Shown: in pieces, positions 56,020 through 64,000 of the stretch
Numbering within the stretch: the stretch's first letter is position 1
How the letters are laid out: the number at the start of each line of letters is the position of its first letter
Assembly: GCA_946407975.1 (NCBI GenBank)
Contig: CAMJQC010000004.1
Coordinates: forward strand, 17,836-81,835
Length of the DNA: 64,000 bases
Direction of reading: 5' to 3'
From: an uncultured Bacteroidales bacterium
GTDB lineage: Bacteria; Bacteroidota; Bacteroidia; Bacteroidales; F082
Translations under genes and position numbers: made by a program
The notes under the pieces: generated by a model
What the model was told of the DNA's origin: nothing
The model's input: only the letters and a program-made list of their open reading frames with translations
Databases searched by the model: none

Positions 56020-57357
56020 ATGAGTAAAACGCGTGTACGTTGGGATCGTGTCATCCTTTTCATCATACTTCCTATTGTCATCATCATTGCCGCCATCGTG
56101 TTTGGCACACGTTCGTGTAAACACATCGGTGATCCTTCTTATCAAGAAGAAGCTGTGGAGCCTGCCGAACCGACATATCTTTACGGCATTTGTGTCGACT
56201 CGATGTATGTGGAAGATGGCAAGATAGAGCCCGATCAGACGCTTTCCGACATGTTGACGGAGAAGGGCGTTTCAATGCAAGTCGTCAACCATATTGCCAA
56301 CGATTGTCGCACCGTCTACGATGTAAGCAGGATGCGGAGTGGCAACACCTATTATCTTTTGGCGACTAATGATACGTCACAGACGCCCTTATATTGGATC
56401 TATGAGATCGATTATCGCAATACGGCGGTTTTCAGCCTCACGGATTCTTTGACAGCCTGGCGTATCGAGAAGGATATCGACGTGCGTATGGAACGGACAT
56501 CGGGCACCATCACCAGCTCATTATGGAGCGCCATTGTCGACCAAGGCGGAGATCCCGCCCTTGCGGTGAAACTGGCTGACATCTATGCATGGACGGTCGA
56601 TTTCTTTGGCATTCAGGAAGGCGACTCCTTCGATGCGGTGTATGAGCGCAAATATGTGGAAGACAAGTCGGTCGGATTAGGGAAGGTATACTTCTGTAAT
56701 CTGGTGCATGCGGGCGACACCGTCCGTGCCGTGGCTTTCGATCAGGACGGGAAGACGAATTATTTCAATGAGAAGGGCGAGAGCCTTCGCAAGGCTTTCC
56801 TCAAGGCGCCTTTGAACTACAGCCGTATCAGTTCCACCTTCAGCAACCGACGTTTCCATCCTGTGCTGAAATACTATCGTCCGCATCATGGCGTTGACTA
56901 TGCCGCTCCTGCCGGCACGCCTGTCTATAGCATCGGCGACGGCGTAGTCATCACTAAGGCCTATCAAAGGGGTGGCGCTGGCAATTATCTGAAAATCAAG
57001 CATAACGAAACATACACTACCAGTTATATGCACCTGAAGGGTTATGCCAAAGGCATCAAGCAGGGTTCCCGTGTGAAACAAGGTCAGTTGATCGGTTATG
57101 TAGGTTCAACGGGCGTCGCTACGGGCCCGCACCTTGACTTCCGTGTCTATAAGAATGAAGTACCCATAGACCCCTTGAAGATGGAGTCGCCGAACGCTGA
57201 TCCTGTGCCACAGTCTGAGAAGGAGCAGTTCAACAAAGTAGTCAAGTATTGGATGGAAGCCGTGAAGCGTTCTGGTGTTCCTGAACCTTATCATGAGAAA
57301 GAAGTGATTGTGGACAGCCTTGCCGTCGATTCTTCCGCACTTGTTGTAGCACAATAA
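56020..57357 (+). CDS. M23-family peptidoglycan metallopeptidase with variant HLD motif
   Basis: N-terminal TM; HHGVDYAAPAGTPVYSIGDGVV; KQGQLIGYVGSTGVATGPHLDFRVYKN. Confidence 0.9.
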   Translation: MSKTRVRWDRVILFIILPIVIIIAAIVFGTRSCKHIGDPSYQEEAVEPAEPTYLYGICVDSMYVEDGKIEPDQTLSDMLTEKGVSMQVVNHIANDCRTVYDVSRMRSGNTYYLLATNDTSQTPLYWIYEIDYRNTAVFSLTDSLTAWRIEKDIDVRMERTSGTITSSLWSAIVDQGGDPALAVKLADIYAWTVDFFGIQEGDSFDAVYERKYVEDKSVGLGKVYFCNLVHAGDTVRAVAFDQDGKTNYFNEKGESLRKAFLKAPLNYSRISSTFSNRRFHPVLKYYRPHHGVDYAAPAGTPVYSIGDGVVITKAYQRGGAGNYLKIKHNETYTTSYMHLKGYAKGIKQGSRVKQGQLIGYVGSTGVATGPHLDFRVYKNEVPIDPLKMESPNADPVPQSEKEQFNKVVKYWMEAVKRSGVPEPYHEKEVIVDSLAVDSSALVVAQ

Positions 57358-57392
57358 ACCACAGATGCCGACAAGGCCAAAGGCATAAGGCT

Positions 57393-58169
57393 TTAGCCCA
57401 GCGCCACATCCATCACCATCATCAGAGCAAATCCCAAGGCAAATCCGATGGTGCCAAGGTTGGAATGGTCTCCCTGAGAAGCTTCAGGTACAAGTTCCTC
57501 AATGACCACGTAGAGCATGGCTCCGGCTGCAAAGGAAAGCAGGTAAGGCATGCTTGTCATCACGGCAGAGGCTAAGACAAACACCAATGCTCCTCCTAAA
57601 GGTTCAACGATGCCGCTAATCGACCCGATGATAAAAGACTTCATCCTGCTGTTACCTGCAGCTCGTAGGGGCATGGAGATGATAGCGCCTTCTGGTATGT
57701 TTTGCAAGGCTATGCCGAGCGACAGGGCTAGTGCGGCGCTTGAATCTATGATGGCTTCTGTGCCTGATGCACCTGCTAGGGCTATGCCAACTGCCATGCC
57801 TTCGGGCAGGTTGTGAATGGTGACGGCAAAGGCCAGCATCGCCGTTTTCGACAGGCGGCTTTTGGGCCCTTCAACTTCGCCCAGCGGGTGGAGGTGCGGC
57901 GTGATGTTGTCGATGAGTAATAAAAAAGCAAAACCTGCCAATAGACCTATTACTGCCGGAATAACGCTCGTGGTGCCACGGCTTTGGTTCATCTCCATGG
58001 CGGGGATGAGCAACGACCAAACCGAAGCAGCGACCATCACGCCAGAAGCAAAGCCCAAAAGGGATTTTTGCAGACGTTGTGGCATCTCTTTCTTCATGAG
58101 AAACACGAAGGCAGAGCCCAAAACGGTGCCTGCAAAAGGTATGAATAAACCAATCAGTATGGCGTTCAT
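57393..58169 (-). CDS. ZIP-family divalent metal transporter
   Basis: FAVTIHNLPEGMAVGIAL and SLGIALQNIPEGAIISMPL (ZIP TM4/TM5 motifs). Confidence 0.93.
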   Translation of the reverse strand: MNAILIGLFIPFAGTVLGSAFVFLMKKEMPQRLQKSLLGFASGVMVAASVWSLLIPAMEMNQSRGTTSVIPAVIGLLAGFAFLLLIDNITPHLHPLGEVEGPKSRLSKTAMLAFAVTIHNLPEGMAVGIALAGASGTEAIIDSSAALALSLGIALQNIPEGAIISMPLRAAGNSRMKSFIIGSISGIVEPLGGALVFVLASAVMTSMPYLLSFAAGAMLYVVIEELVPEASQGDHSNLGTIGFALGFALMMVMDVALG

Positions 58170-58720
58170 GCTGTTGTATTGGGGTTTTGCTCTTCGGAAG
58201 AAACGACTTCTTCAGGTTCAGAGGCGGATTCTTCTTGCAGTTCGTCCTGACCTGCATTTTGTTCGGTCGCTTCTGAGTCTTTGGGCGTTTCTTTAATCTT
58301 CTTCATCCTGATGGGAGCAATGATGAGCAGAAGCAAAATCTCTAAAGCATATTTGTACCAAGGGAAGAACCCTGTGGTAATGAGTTGAAAGATGATTAAA
58401 AGCAAAGAAGCGAGGACGAAGATGGATTTGCCGTTGTTTTTCTTCCTGAAAATCTGAATCAGACTGAAGACCAGCAATCCGGAAAGGATGAGTTCCAATA
58501 TCAGTATGACGAAGTCAGAAGACCAGTTTTCAAAGACCTTTTCACCGTGAAGGTAATAGGAATCGATAGAATAGTGACAGAAGATGACGGTGATGATTTC
58601 ATAAATGAAGAGCATGCCATAATAGGTGATAGCGAAACTCGCTGCCAGTTTCATGGCAAGCGTGAGCTCGGGCTTCGTGTCAAAAAGCTGGTTTTCTTTT
58701 CTATTCTGTTTCTTTCCCAT
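58166..58720 (-). CDS. Hypothetical multi-TM protein with acidic C-terminus
   Basis: Four TM-like segments, tail TEQNAGQDELQEESASEPEEVVSSEEQN; 4-nt overlap with the ZIP gene. Confidence 0.65.
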   Translation of the reverse strand: MGKKQNRKENQLFDTKPELTLAMKLAASFAITYYGMLFIYEIITVIFCHYSIDSYYLHGEKVFENWSSDFVILILELILSGLLVFSLIQIFRKKNNGKSIFVLASLLLIIFQLITTGFFPWYKYALEILLLLIIAPIRMKKIKETPKDSEATEQNAGQDELQEESASEPEEVVSSEEQNPNTTA

Positions 58721-59210
58721 TGTTTTCCAGGCTGAATCGTTTGAAAAAGAGATAATAGACCAGAATAAACAATGCAGTCAGCATCGCATCGGATAAAAAG
58801 GGAGAAGTAGGCATCTTAGGATATTGGAATACCGAGGAATTGATGAGCATGCAAATCTGTGCGATGGAATAGATGTGTAATCCTGTCTTGTCCCATTTGA
58901 ACATTTTCAACACACCTATCAAAGAGGCAATAAAGAGTACGCCCATAATGAGGTAATAGATCCTGTCGATACTGAGCATGGCGGCCATGCCGTCCTTCAT
59001 GGCAGTAACCATCTCTGAATTCATCATCTGGAAAAAAGGTTCCATCATGCTGTCCAGTTCACCGCTTTCCTGCATTCGTATCATGGTTGGGGCGCTGATG
59101 TACAGAATGAGGGATTGGAAAATGTTATAAATGGCGTTGATGAGCGACAGCACCAGCAAAATGGTCATGCCAGTAGGGCGTTTGGGCTGTTGGTCGGTGG
59201 ACGATTCCAT
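58701..59210 (-). CDS. Hypothetical multi-TM protein
   Basis: TM segments MTILLVLSLINAIYNIFQSLILYI, YLIMGVLFIASLIGVLKMF; overlaps the next gene by 20 nt. Confidence 0.65.
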   Translation of the reverse strand: MESSTDQQPKRPTGMTILLVLSLINAIYNIFQSLILYISAPTMIRMQESGELDSMMEPFFQMMNSEMVTAMKDGMAAMLSIDRIYYLIMGVLFIASLIGVLKMFKWDKTGLHIYSIAQICMLINSSVFQYPKMPTSPFLSDAMLTALFILVYYLFFKRFSLENNGKETE

Positions 59211-59234
59211 GATGATGAATTATAATGGGGCATG

Positions 59235-59262
59235 GTAGAGACGCGATTCATCGCGTCTCTAC
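59235..59262. repeat. 28-nt perfect palindrome GTAGAGACGCGAT-TC-ATCGCGTCTCTAC
   Basis: 13-bp perfect arms around a 2-nt centre, in the intergenic gap downstream of hutH(-) and upstream of 59210(-). Confidence 0.85.
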
Positions 59263-59276
59263 TGTTTCCCGATGAT

Positions 59277-60791
59277 TTATTTGTTCTTCAAAATGTCGAA
59301 TGCCAGCGGATATTCTTGGACGAATTTCACGCTCTTGGCGATCTCGGTGTACATCACCTTGTCGACTTGCACGAATTCGACGTGCTTTCGGTATTCGGCT
59401 ACGAATTTCTCAATGCATTCCGATGACTTTAGCGGTCTCCTGAAGGCCAATGCCTGGGTGGCGTTAAAGAGCTCGATGGCGAGGATGCGCTCTAGGTTCT
59501 CAGCCACGCGCAGCGCCTTGGTGGCTGCGTTGGCGCCCATGCTCACGTGGTCTTCTTGTCCTTGTGAAGACTCGATGCTGTCGACCGAAGCGGGGGTGCA
59601 GAGCTGTTTGTTCTGGCTGACGATGCTGGCGGCGGCATATTGAGGAATCATGAAACCTGAATTGAGGCCTGGTTCGGCGACGAGGAAGGAGGGCAGGTCG
59701 CGCTTGCCGGCGATGAGCTGGTAGGTGCGGCGCTCACTGATGTTGCCGAGTTCTGCCATGGCAATGGCAAGGAAGTCCAAAGTGATGGCCAGAGGCTGTC
59801 CGTGGAAGTTACCGGCTGAGATGACGAGGTCTTCGTCGGGGAAGATGGTCGGGTTGTCGGTGACGGCGTTGATCTCTTCGCTGAAGACGGAGGCCACATA
59901 GTCGATGGCATCCTTGGAGGCGCCATGGACCTGAGGCATGCAGCGGAAAGAGTAGGGGTCTTGGACGTGTTTCTTCTCTCTCGATATCAGCTCGCTGCCT
60001 TTGGTGAATTCACGGATGCGCTTGGCGGTGACGATCTGTCCGTTGTGGTGGCGTATCTGATGCACTTGGTCGAAGAAAGGCTCGATACGGCCGTCGAAGG
60101 CTTCCAGAGAGACCGTGCCGATGAGGTCAGCGAGATAACTCAGACGGAAGGCTTTCAGCAAGACGTAGGTGCCGTAGCTGCTCATGAACTGGGTGCCGTT
60201 GAGCAGAGCCAGACCCTCTTTCGACTGCAGCGTGATGGGCTCCCAGCCGAATTTAGCCGAGACCAGGGTGGCGGGGACGATTTCTCCTCTATAATGCACT
60301 TCGCCTAAGCCGAGCAGGGGTAACATGAGGTTGGCCAGAGGAGCCAAGTCGCCAGAAGCGCCAAGTGAACCTTGGTTATAAACCACGGGCAGCACGTCGT
60401 TGTTGAAGAAATCGATCAGACGCTGTACGGTGATGACCTGCACGCCCGAATTGCCATACGACAGACTCTGCACCTTGAGGAGGAGCATGAGGCGGATGAT
60501 CTCTTCAGGCACCATCTCGCCCGTGCCGCATGCGTGTGACATGACGAGGTTGCGTTGCAGGGTGCTGAGGTCTTCTTTTGAAATGCTATGGTCGCAGAGC
60601 GAACCGAAGCCAGTGGTCACGCCATAGATGGGTTTGTCAGGGTTTTCCATCTTTTTGTCGAGGTAGTCACGGCATTTCTGGATGCGACGGATGGCATCGT
60701 CGGAAAGGGCGAGTTCATATCCTTCATGGAGAATCTCGTCGACTTGCTTAAAAGTGAGTTCTTCTGAACTGATGTAATGTATCTTTTTCAT
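59277..60791 (-). CDS. hutH: Histidine ammonia-lyase
   Basis: MIO motif GSLGASGDLAPLANLMLPLLG; GSLCDHSISKEDLSTLQRNLVMSHACGTGE; MGANAATKALRVAENLERILAIEL. Confidence 0.95.
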   Translation of the reverse strand: MKKIHYISSEELTFKQVDEILHEGYELALSDDAIRRIQKCRDYLDKKMENPDKPIYGVTTGFGSLCDHSISKEDLSTLQRNLVMSHACGTGEMVPEEIIRLMLLLKVQSLSYGNSGVQVITVQRLIDFFNNDVLPVVYNQGSLGASGDLAPLANLMLPLLGLGEVHYRGEIVPATLVSAKFGWEPITLQSKEGLALLNGTQFMSSYGTYVLLKAFRLSYLADLIGTVSLEAFDGRIEPFFDQVHQIRHHNGQIVTAKRIREFTKGSELISREKKHVQDPYSFRCMPQVHGASKDAIDYVASVFSEEINAVTDNPTIFPDEDLVISAGNFHGQPLAITLDFLAIAMAELGNISERRTYQLIAGKRDLPSFLVAEPGLNSGFMIPQYAAASIVSQNKQLCTPASVDSIESSQGQEDHVSMGANAATKALRVAENLERILAIELFNATQALAFRRPLKSSECIEKFVAEYRKHVEFVQVDKVMYTEIAKSVKFVQEYPLAFDILKNK

Positions 60792-60793
60792 TT

Positions 60794-62149
60794 TTATATG
60801 ATTGTTTCTACTAATTTGTTGGCTTCAACAGTCTCTTGACGACCTTCTTTCATCCATTTCACGGTGAATTTTTGTTCAGCCACTTCCTGTTCGCCAGCGA
60901 TGATGACGACGGGGATGTTGCGTTGGTCGGCATATTTCATTTGTTTCTGAATCTTGGCGGCGTCGGGATAGATCTCCGCATTGATGCCGTGTTTGCGCAC
61001 CTGGTTGAGGTACTTCAGACAATACTTCTCTTCTTCTTTGCCAAAGTTGAGGAAGATGGCTCTGGTGCCTTCCGAGAGCGTCTCTGGGAAGAGGTTGAGG
61101 TTCTCCAGCACGTCGTAGATGCGGTCGGCGCCGAAGCTGATGCCCACACCTGAGACGTTTGGCAGACCGAAAATGCCGGTGAGGTTGTCGTAACGCCCCC
61201 CGCCGGAGATGCTGCCGATGGCATAGTCCTTGGCCTTCACCTCGAAGATGGCCCCTGTGTAATAGTTCAAGCCACGGGCCAAGGTGAGGTCGAGTTCGGT
61301 CTCGATATTGAGCGTCATGCCGTCGATATAGTCGAACAAGGTCTCGATTTCTTCAATGCCCTTCTGACCGATTTCGTTGTTGAGCAAGGGCTTTAGTTGA
61401 GCAATCTTCTCGCGGACATCGCCTTTCATGAAGAGGATAGGCTGTAGCTTTTCAATGGCGTCGGCATCCAGGCCCTTTTCAGCCAACTCTGCGTTGACGG
61501 CGTCGATGCCGATTTTGTCGAGTTTGTCGATGGCCACAGTGATGTCGACCAGAGCGTCCGATTTGCCGATATACTCAGCGATGCCGGCCAAAATCTTGCG
61601 GTTGTTGATCTTCAGCAGCACGTTGATTTTCAGGTTGGTAAAAACCTCATCCACAATCTGTACCAGTTCGGCTTCGTTGAGCAGGGAGTTGCTTCCGATG
61701 ATGTCGACATCACACTGGCAGAACTCGCGGTAACGTCCTTTCTGGGGGCGGTCGGCACGCCATACGGGCTGGATCTGGTAGCGTTTGAAGGGGAAGGCGA
61801 TTTGGTCGCGATACATGGTGACGAACCTGGCAAAGGGCACGGTCAAGTCGTAGCGCAGGCCCTTCTCGCTGATCTTGCTGGCCAGTTTCAGCGATTCGAG
61901 CGGTTCTCCGTTTTGCTCTACACCCGACATGAAGTCGCCCGAGTTGAGTATGCGGAAGAGGAGCTTGTCGCCCTCGTCGCCGTATTTGCCGAGCAGGGTG
62001 CCGAGATTTTCCATCGAAGGGGTCTCGATAGGCAGGAAACCGAAACGTTTGAATACACTCTTGATGGTGTCAAAAATATAATTGCGGCGCATCATTACTT
62101 CTGGCAGGAAGTCGCGTGTGCCTTTGGGTATGGAGGGTTTTTGTGCCAT
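60794..62149 (-). CDS. hisS: Histidine--tRNA ligase
   Basis: [67 protein letters not shown]; start [10 protein letters not shown]. Confidence 0.96.
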   Translation of the reverse strand: MAQKPSIPKGTRDFLPEVMMRRNYIFDTIKSVFKRFGFLPIETPSMENLGTLLGKYGDEGDKLLFRILNSGDFMSGVEQNGEPLESLKLASKISEKGLRYDLTVPFARFVTMYRDQIAFPFKRYQIQPVWRADRPQKGRYREFCQCDVDIIGSNSLLNEAELVQIVDEVFTNLKINVLLKINNRKILAGIAEYIGKSDALVDITVAIDKLDKIGIDAVNAELAEKGLDADAIEKLQPILFMKGDVREKIAQLKPLLNNEIGQKGIEEIETLFDYIDGMTLNIETELDLTLARGLNYYTGAIFEVKAKDYAIGSISGGGRYDNLTGIFGLPNVSGVGISFGADRIYDVLENLNLFPETLSEGTRAIFLNFGKEEEKYCLKYLNQVRKHGINAEIYPDAAKIQKQMKYADQRNIPVVIIAGEQEVAEQKFTVKWMKEGRQETVEANKLVETII

Positions 62150-62164
62150 TTCATTAAATTTTGG

Positions 62165-62172
62165 CAAAAATA
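62165..62172 (-). promoter_or_regulatory. hisS -7 element TATTTTTG (minus strand)
   Basis: CAAAAATA on plus, ~16 nt upstream of the hisS start. Confidence 0.5.
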
Positions 62173-62320
62173 CGGAATATTGGCGAATGATTTGTCGATT
62201 AACTGTTTAATTGTTGACGGCTCGCCTAATATAGTGTTTTCGGTTTATTTGATGATGCGGTATCCTGTGTTTATCAGCAGTACGAGGTTCTAGGCCTTCT
62301 GAGAGGTGAAGCAAAGCATA

Positions 62321-62348
62321 AAAAATCCCCGATGGCATCAGGGATTTT
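62321..62348 (-). terminator. Terminator downstream of the MBL/beta-CASP gene
   Basis: AAAATCCC C GATG G CATC A GGGATTTT; minus strand ends in a T run. Confidence 0.85.
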
Positions 62349-62370
62349 CATCTTATCAGAAATGGTTGCG

Positions 62371-63783
62371 TTATTTCAACTCAAACGTCTCGCCCGGTTC
62401 TGGGATGACAATGTTTTCCCAGCCTTCCTTGCGCAATTGTCGCTTGTAATACTTCTGGGCTTCGGGATCACCGTGAACGATAAAGGTCTTCTTCACCTTG
62501 CTCGGGTCTTGGCAACTCAGATAGTCGATCATCTCCTTATAGTCGCCGTGACCACTGAAGGCGTCGATCTCGTAGATTTCAGCATTGACGGCGTGCTCTA
62601 TACCGAAGATGGAGACGGTCGCAGGCGTGGGCTTTTCCAGCAGTTTGGCACCCAAGGTGGTTGGGGCGCAGTAACCAATGGCAAGAATGCTGTTATTGGG
62701 ATTCTCGATGCTGTTGGCGATGTGGTGTTTCACACGGCCTGCCTCCATCATGCCCGATGCGGAGATGATGATGCAGGGATCTTTGCGTGCGTTCAAGGCT
62801 TTTGATTGGTTGATGTCGCGTACGAAGGTAAGGCTGTTAAAGCCAAAGGGGTCCGGGTCATATTCGATGACATCCTTTACATCATCGTTGAATAGTTCGA
62901 GATGCATGCGGAAAATTTCAGTAGCATTGACGGCCAAAGGACTGTCGACGAATACCGGGATCTTTTCTGGCAGCTTGCCTTGGTTGTAGAAGTTGTTGAG
63001 CAAATAGACGATCTCCTGGGTGCGGCTGACGGCGAACGAAGGGATGATGAGTTTGCCTCGCTTCTCAACGCAAGTGTGGTAGATGATCTCAAGCAGCTGC
63101 TGCTCGGCGTTTTCTCGGTCGCTATGGAGGCGATTACCATATGTGGATTCGGTGATGAGGTAATCGCAGTGTGGGAAGGCCTCCGGTGAGCGCAACAGAT
63201 AGTTGTACTCGCGTCCGATGTCACCGGTATAGCCTATGCGGGTCATCTTGCCCCCCTCGTCTATTTCAATGATGGCGCAACCACTCCCCAGCATGTGCCC
63301 CGTGTTATTGAATTTCACTTTAACGTTCGTGTCAATGTTGAAGTATCGGTTGTAGCCTATGCTAACGAAAGTCTCCATGCAGGCGCGGGCGTCTTTCTCG
63401 GTGTAGATGGGCTGTAAAGCGGGCAGACCTTGCTTGCGGCGCTTCTTGTTAAACCACATCATATCGTTTTCCTGGATGAAACCGCTGTCGGGCAACATGA
63501 TGTTGCAGAGGTCTTGGGTGGCATTCGTGCAGATAACCTGACCGCGGAACCCTTGTTTGTAAAAATAAGGTATCAGGCCACAGTGGTCAATATGGGCGTG
63601 GGTAAGGATGATGGCATCGATTTCCTTGGGGTCAACCATGATGTTGCGGTTGGCGGCATCGGTCTCGAGGCCCTTGCCTTGGAACATGCCGCAGTCGAGT
63701 AGTATTTTTTTGTCATGGTCGGTGGTAATCAAATGCTTGCTACCAGTCACCTCTTGGGCAGCGCCGATGAATTTGATCTTCAT
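62371..63783 (-). CDS. MBL-fold/beta-CASP RNA-metabolising metallo-hydrolase
   Basis: LTHAHIDHCGLIPYFYKQGF; STYGNRLHSDRENAEQQLLEII; RMT/KH region AFSGHGDYKEMIDYL; start MKIKFIGAAQEVTGSKH. Confidence 0.93.
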   Translation of the reverse strand: MKIKFIGAAQEVTGSKHLITTDHDKKILLDCGMFQGKGLETDAANRNIMVDPKEIDAIILTHAHIDHCGLIPYFYKQGFRGQVICTNATQDLCNIMLPDSGFIQENDMMWFNKKRRKQGLPALQPIYTEKDARACMETFVSIGYNRYFNIDTNVKVKFNNTGHMLGSGCAIIEIDEGGKMTRIGYTGDIGREYNYLLRSPEAFPHCDYLITESTYGNRLHSDRENAEQQLLEIIYHTCVEKRGKLIIPSFAVSRTQEIVYLLNNFYNQGKLPEKIPVFVDSPLAVNATEIFRMHLELFNDDVKDVIEYDPDPFGFNSLTFVRDINQSKALNARKDPCIIISASGMMEAGRVKHHIANSIENPNNSILAIGYCAPTTLGAKLLEKPTPATVSIFGIEHAVNAEIYEIDAFSGHGDYKEMIDYLSCQDPSKVKKTFIVHGDPEAQKYYKRQLRKEGWENIVIPEPGETFELK

Positions 63784-63801
63784 AGATGGATAATTTTGGC
63801 C

Positions 63802-63809
63802 CAAAGATA
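63802..63809 (-). promoter_or_regulatory. -7 element TATCTTTG for the MBL gene (minus strand)
   Basis: CAAAGATA on plus, ~19 nt upstream of the start. Confidence 0.5.
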
Positions 63810-63947
63810 GGGAAAAAACACATGAATAAAATATTTCCGCGTTGATTTTCAAACCTCTCTATGAAGGAATAACAAATACTGTTGCATTTCAGAGTATTAT
63901 AAAACAATAATGCCTTTGAATTGATTTATAAAAAAAGAGGGCGCAGA

Positions 63948-64000
63948 TGTGATGTGACCCCAAAAAGTTGGACGGTTTAACATTAAATTAGGCCCCAGAG
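63948..64000 (+). mobile_element. Possible left terminus of an IS3-type insertion sequence running off the window
   Basis: TGTGATGTGACCCCAAAAAGTTGGACGGTTTAACATTAAATTAGGCCCC resembles IS3-family terminal repeats (GACCCCAAAAAGTTGGAC); no transposase ORF visible. Confidence 0.5.

Noticed and set aside
1-64000. Search by eye for CRISPR arrays, tRNA/rRNA genes, prophage genes, toxin-antitoxin or defence modules
   Set aside because: No regularly spaced repeats, no cloverleaf-like intergenic sequence and no such protein families among the ORFs. A tRNAscan/Infernal run would be needed to exclude small RNAs.

Overview
The window is a gene-dense stretch of a Bacteroidota (Bacteroidales-type) chromosome, almost all of it core/housekeeping. 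The assignment rests on type IX secretion (T9SS) C-terminal sorting domains, TAnnTTTG-type -7 boxes, Bat aerotolerance genes and eukaryote-like GH13_8 glgB. About 55 CDSs are supported: batD (5' truncated), batE, ung, rdgB, alaS, hldD, rluD-family, ddl, frr, pyrH, secA, coaD, pyrE, birA, coaE, ybbR/cdaR-like, yajC, hutU, a carboxyltransferase, glgB, GH13 amylase, GH29 fucosidase, a TonB receptor, LiaF/PspC-like genes, iorAB, two M23 peptidases, a ZIP transporter, hutH, hisS, an MBL/beta-CASP protein and five T9SS cargo proteins. I saw no rRNA, tRNA, CRISPR array, prophage or obvious defence island. The main observations are: (1) a biotin-dependent-type carboxyltransferase whose C-terminal hammerhead domain has no biotinyl-lysine; (2) a pyrE/Nudix divergent gap with face-to-face -7 boxes around a perfect 17-bp dyad; (3) three hairpins with a common AGACGC core, one a perfect 13-bp-arm palindrome; (4) an M23 peptidase with HLD in place of HxH; (5) hutH 2 nt downstream of hisS; (6) a decayed four-helix-bundle (S23-type) gene remnant; (7) a CpeT/CpcT-like protein in a probable non-phototroph; (8) a putative IS3-type end at the right edge. 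I did not find a clear new multi-gene system.
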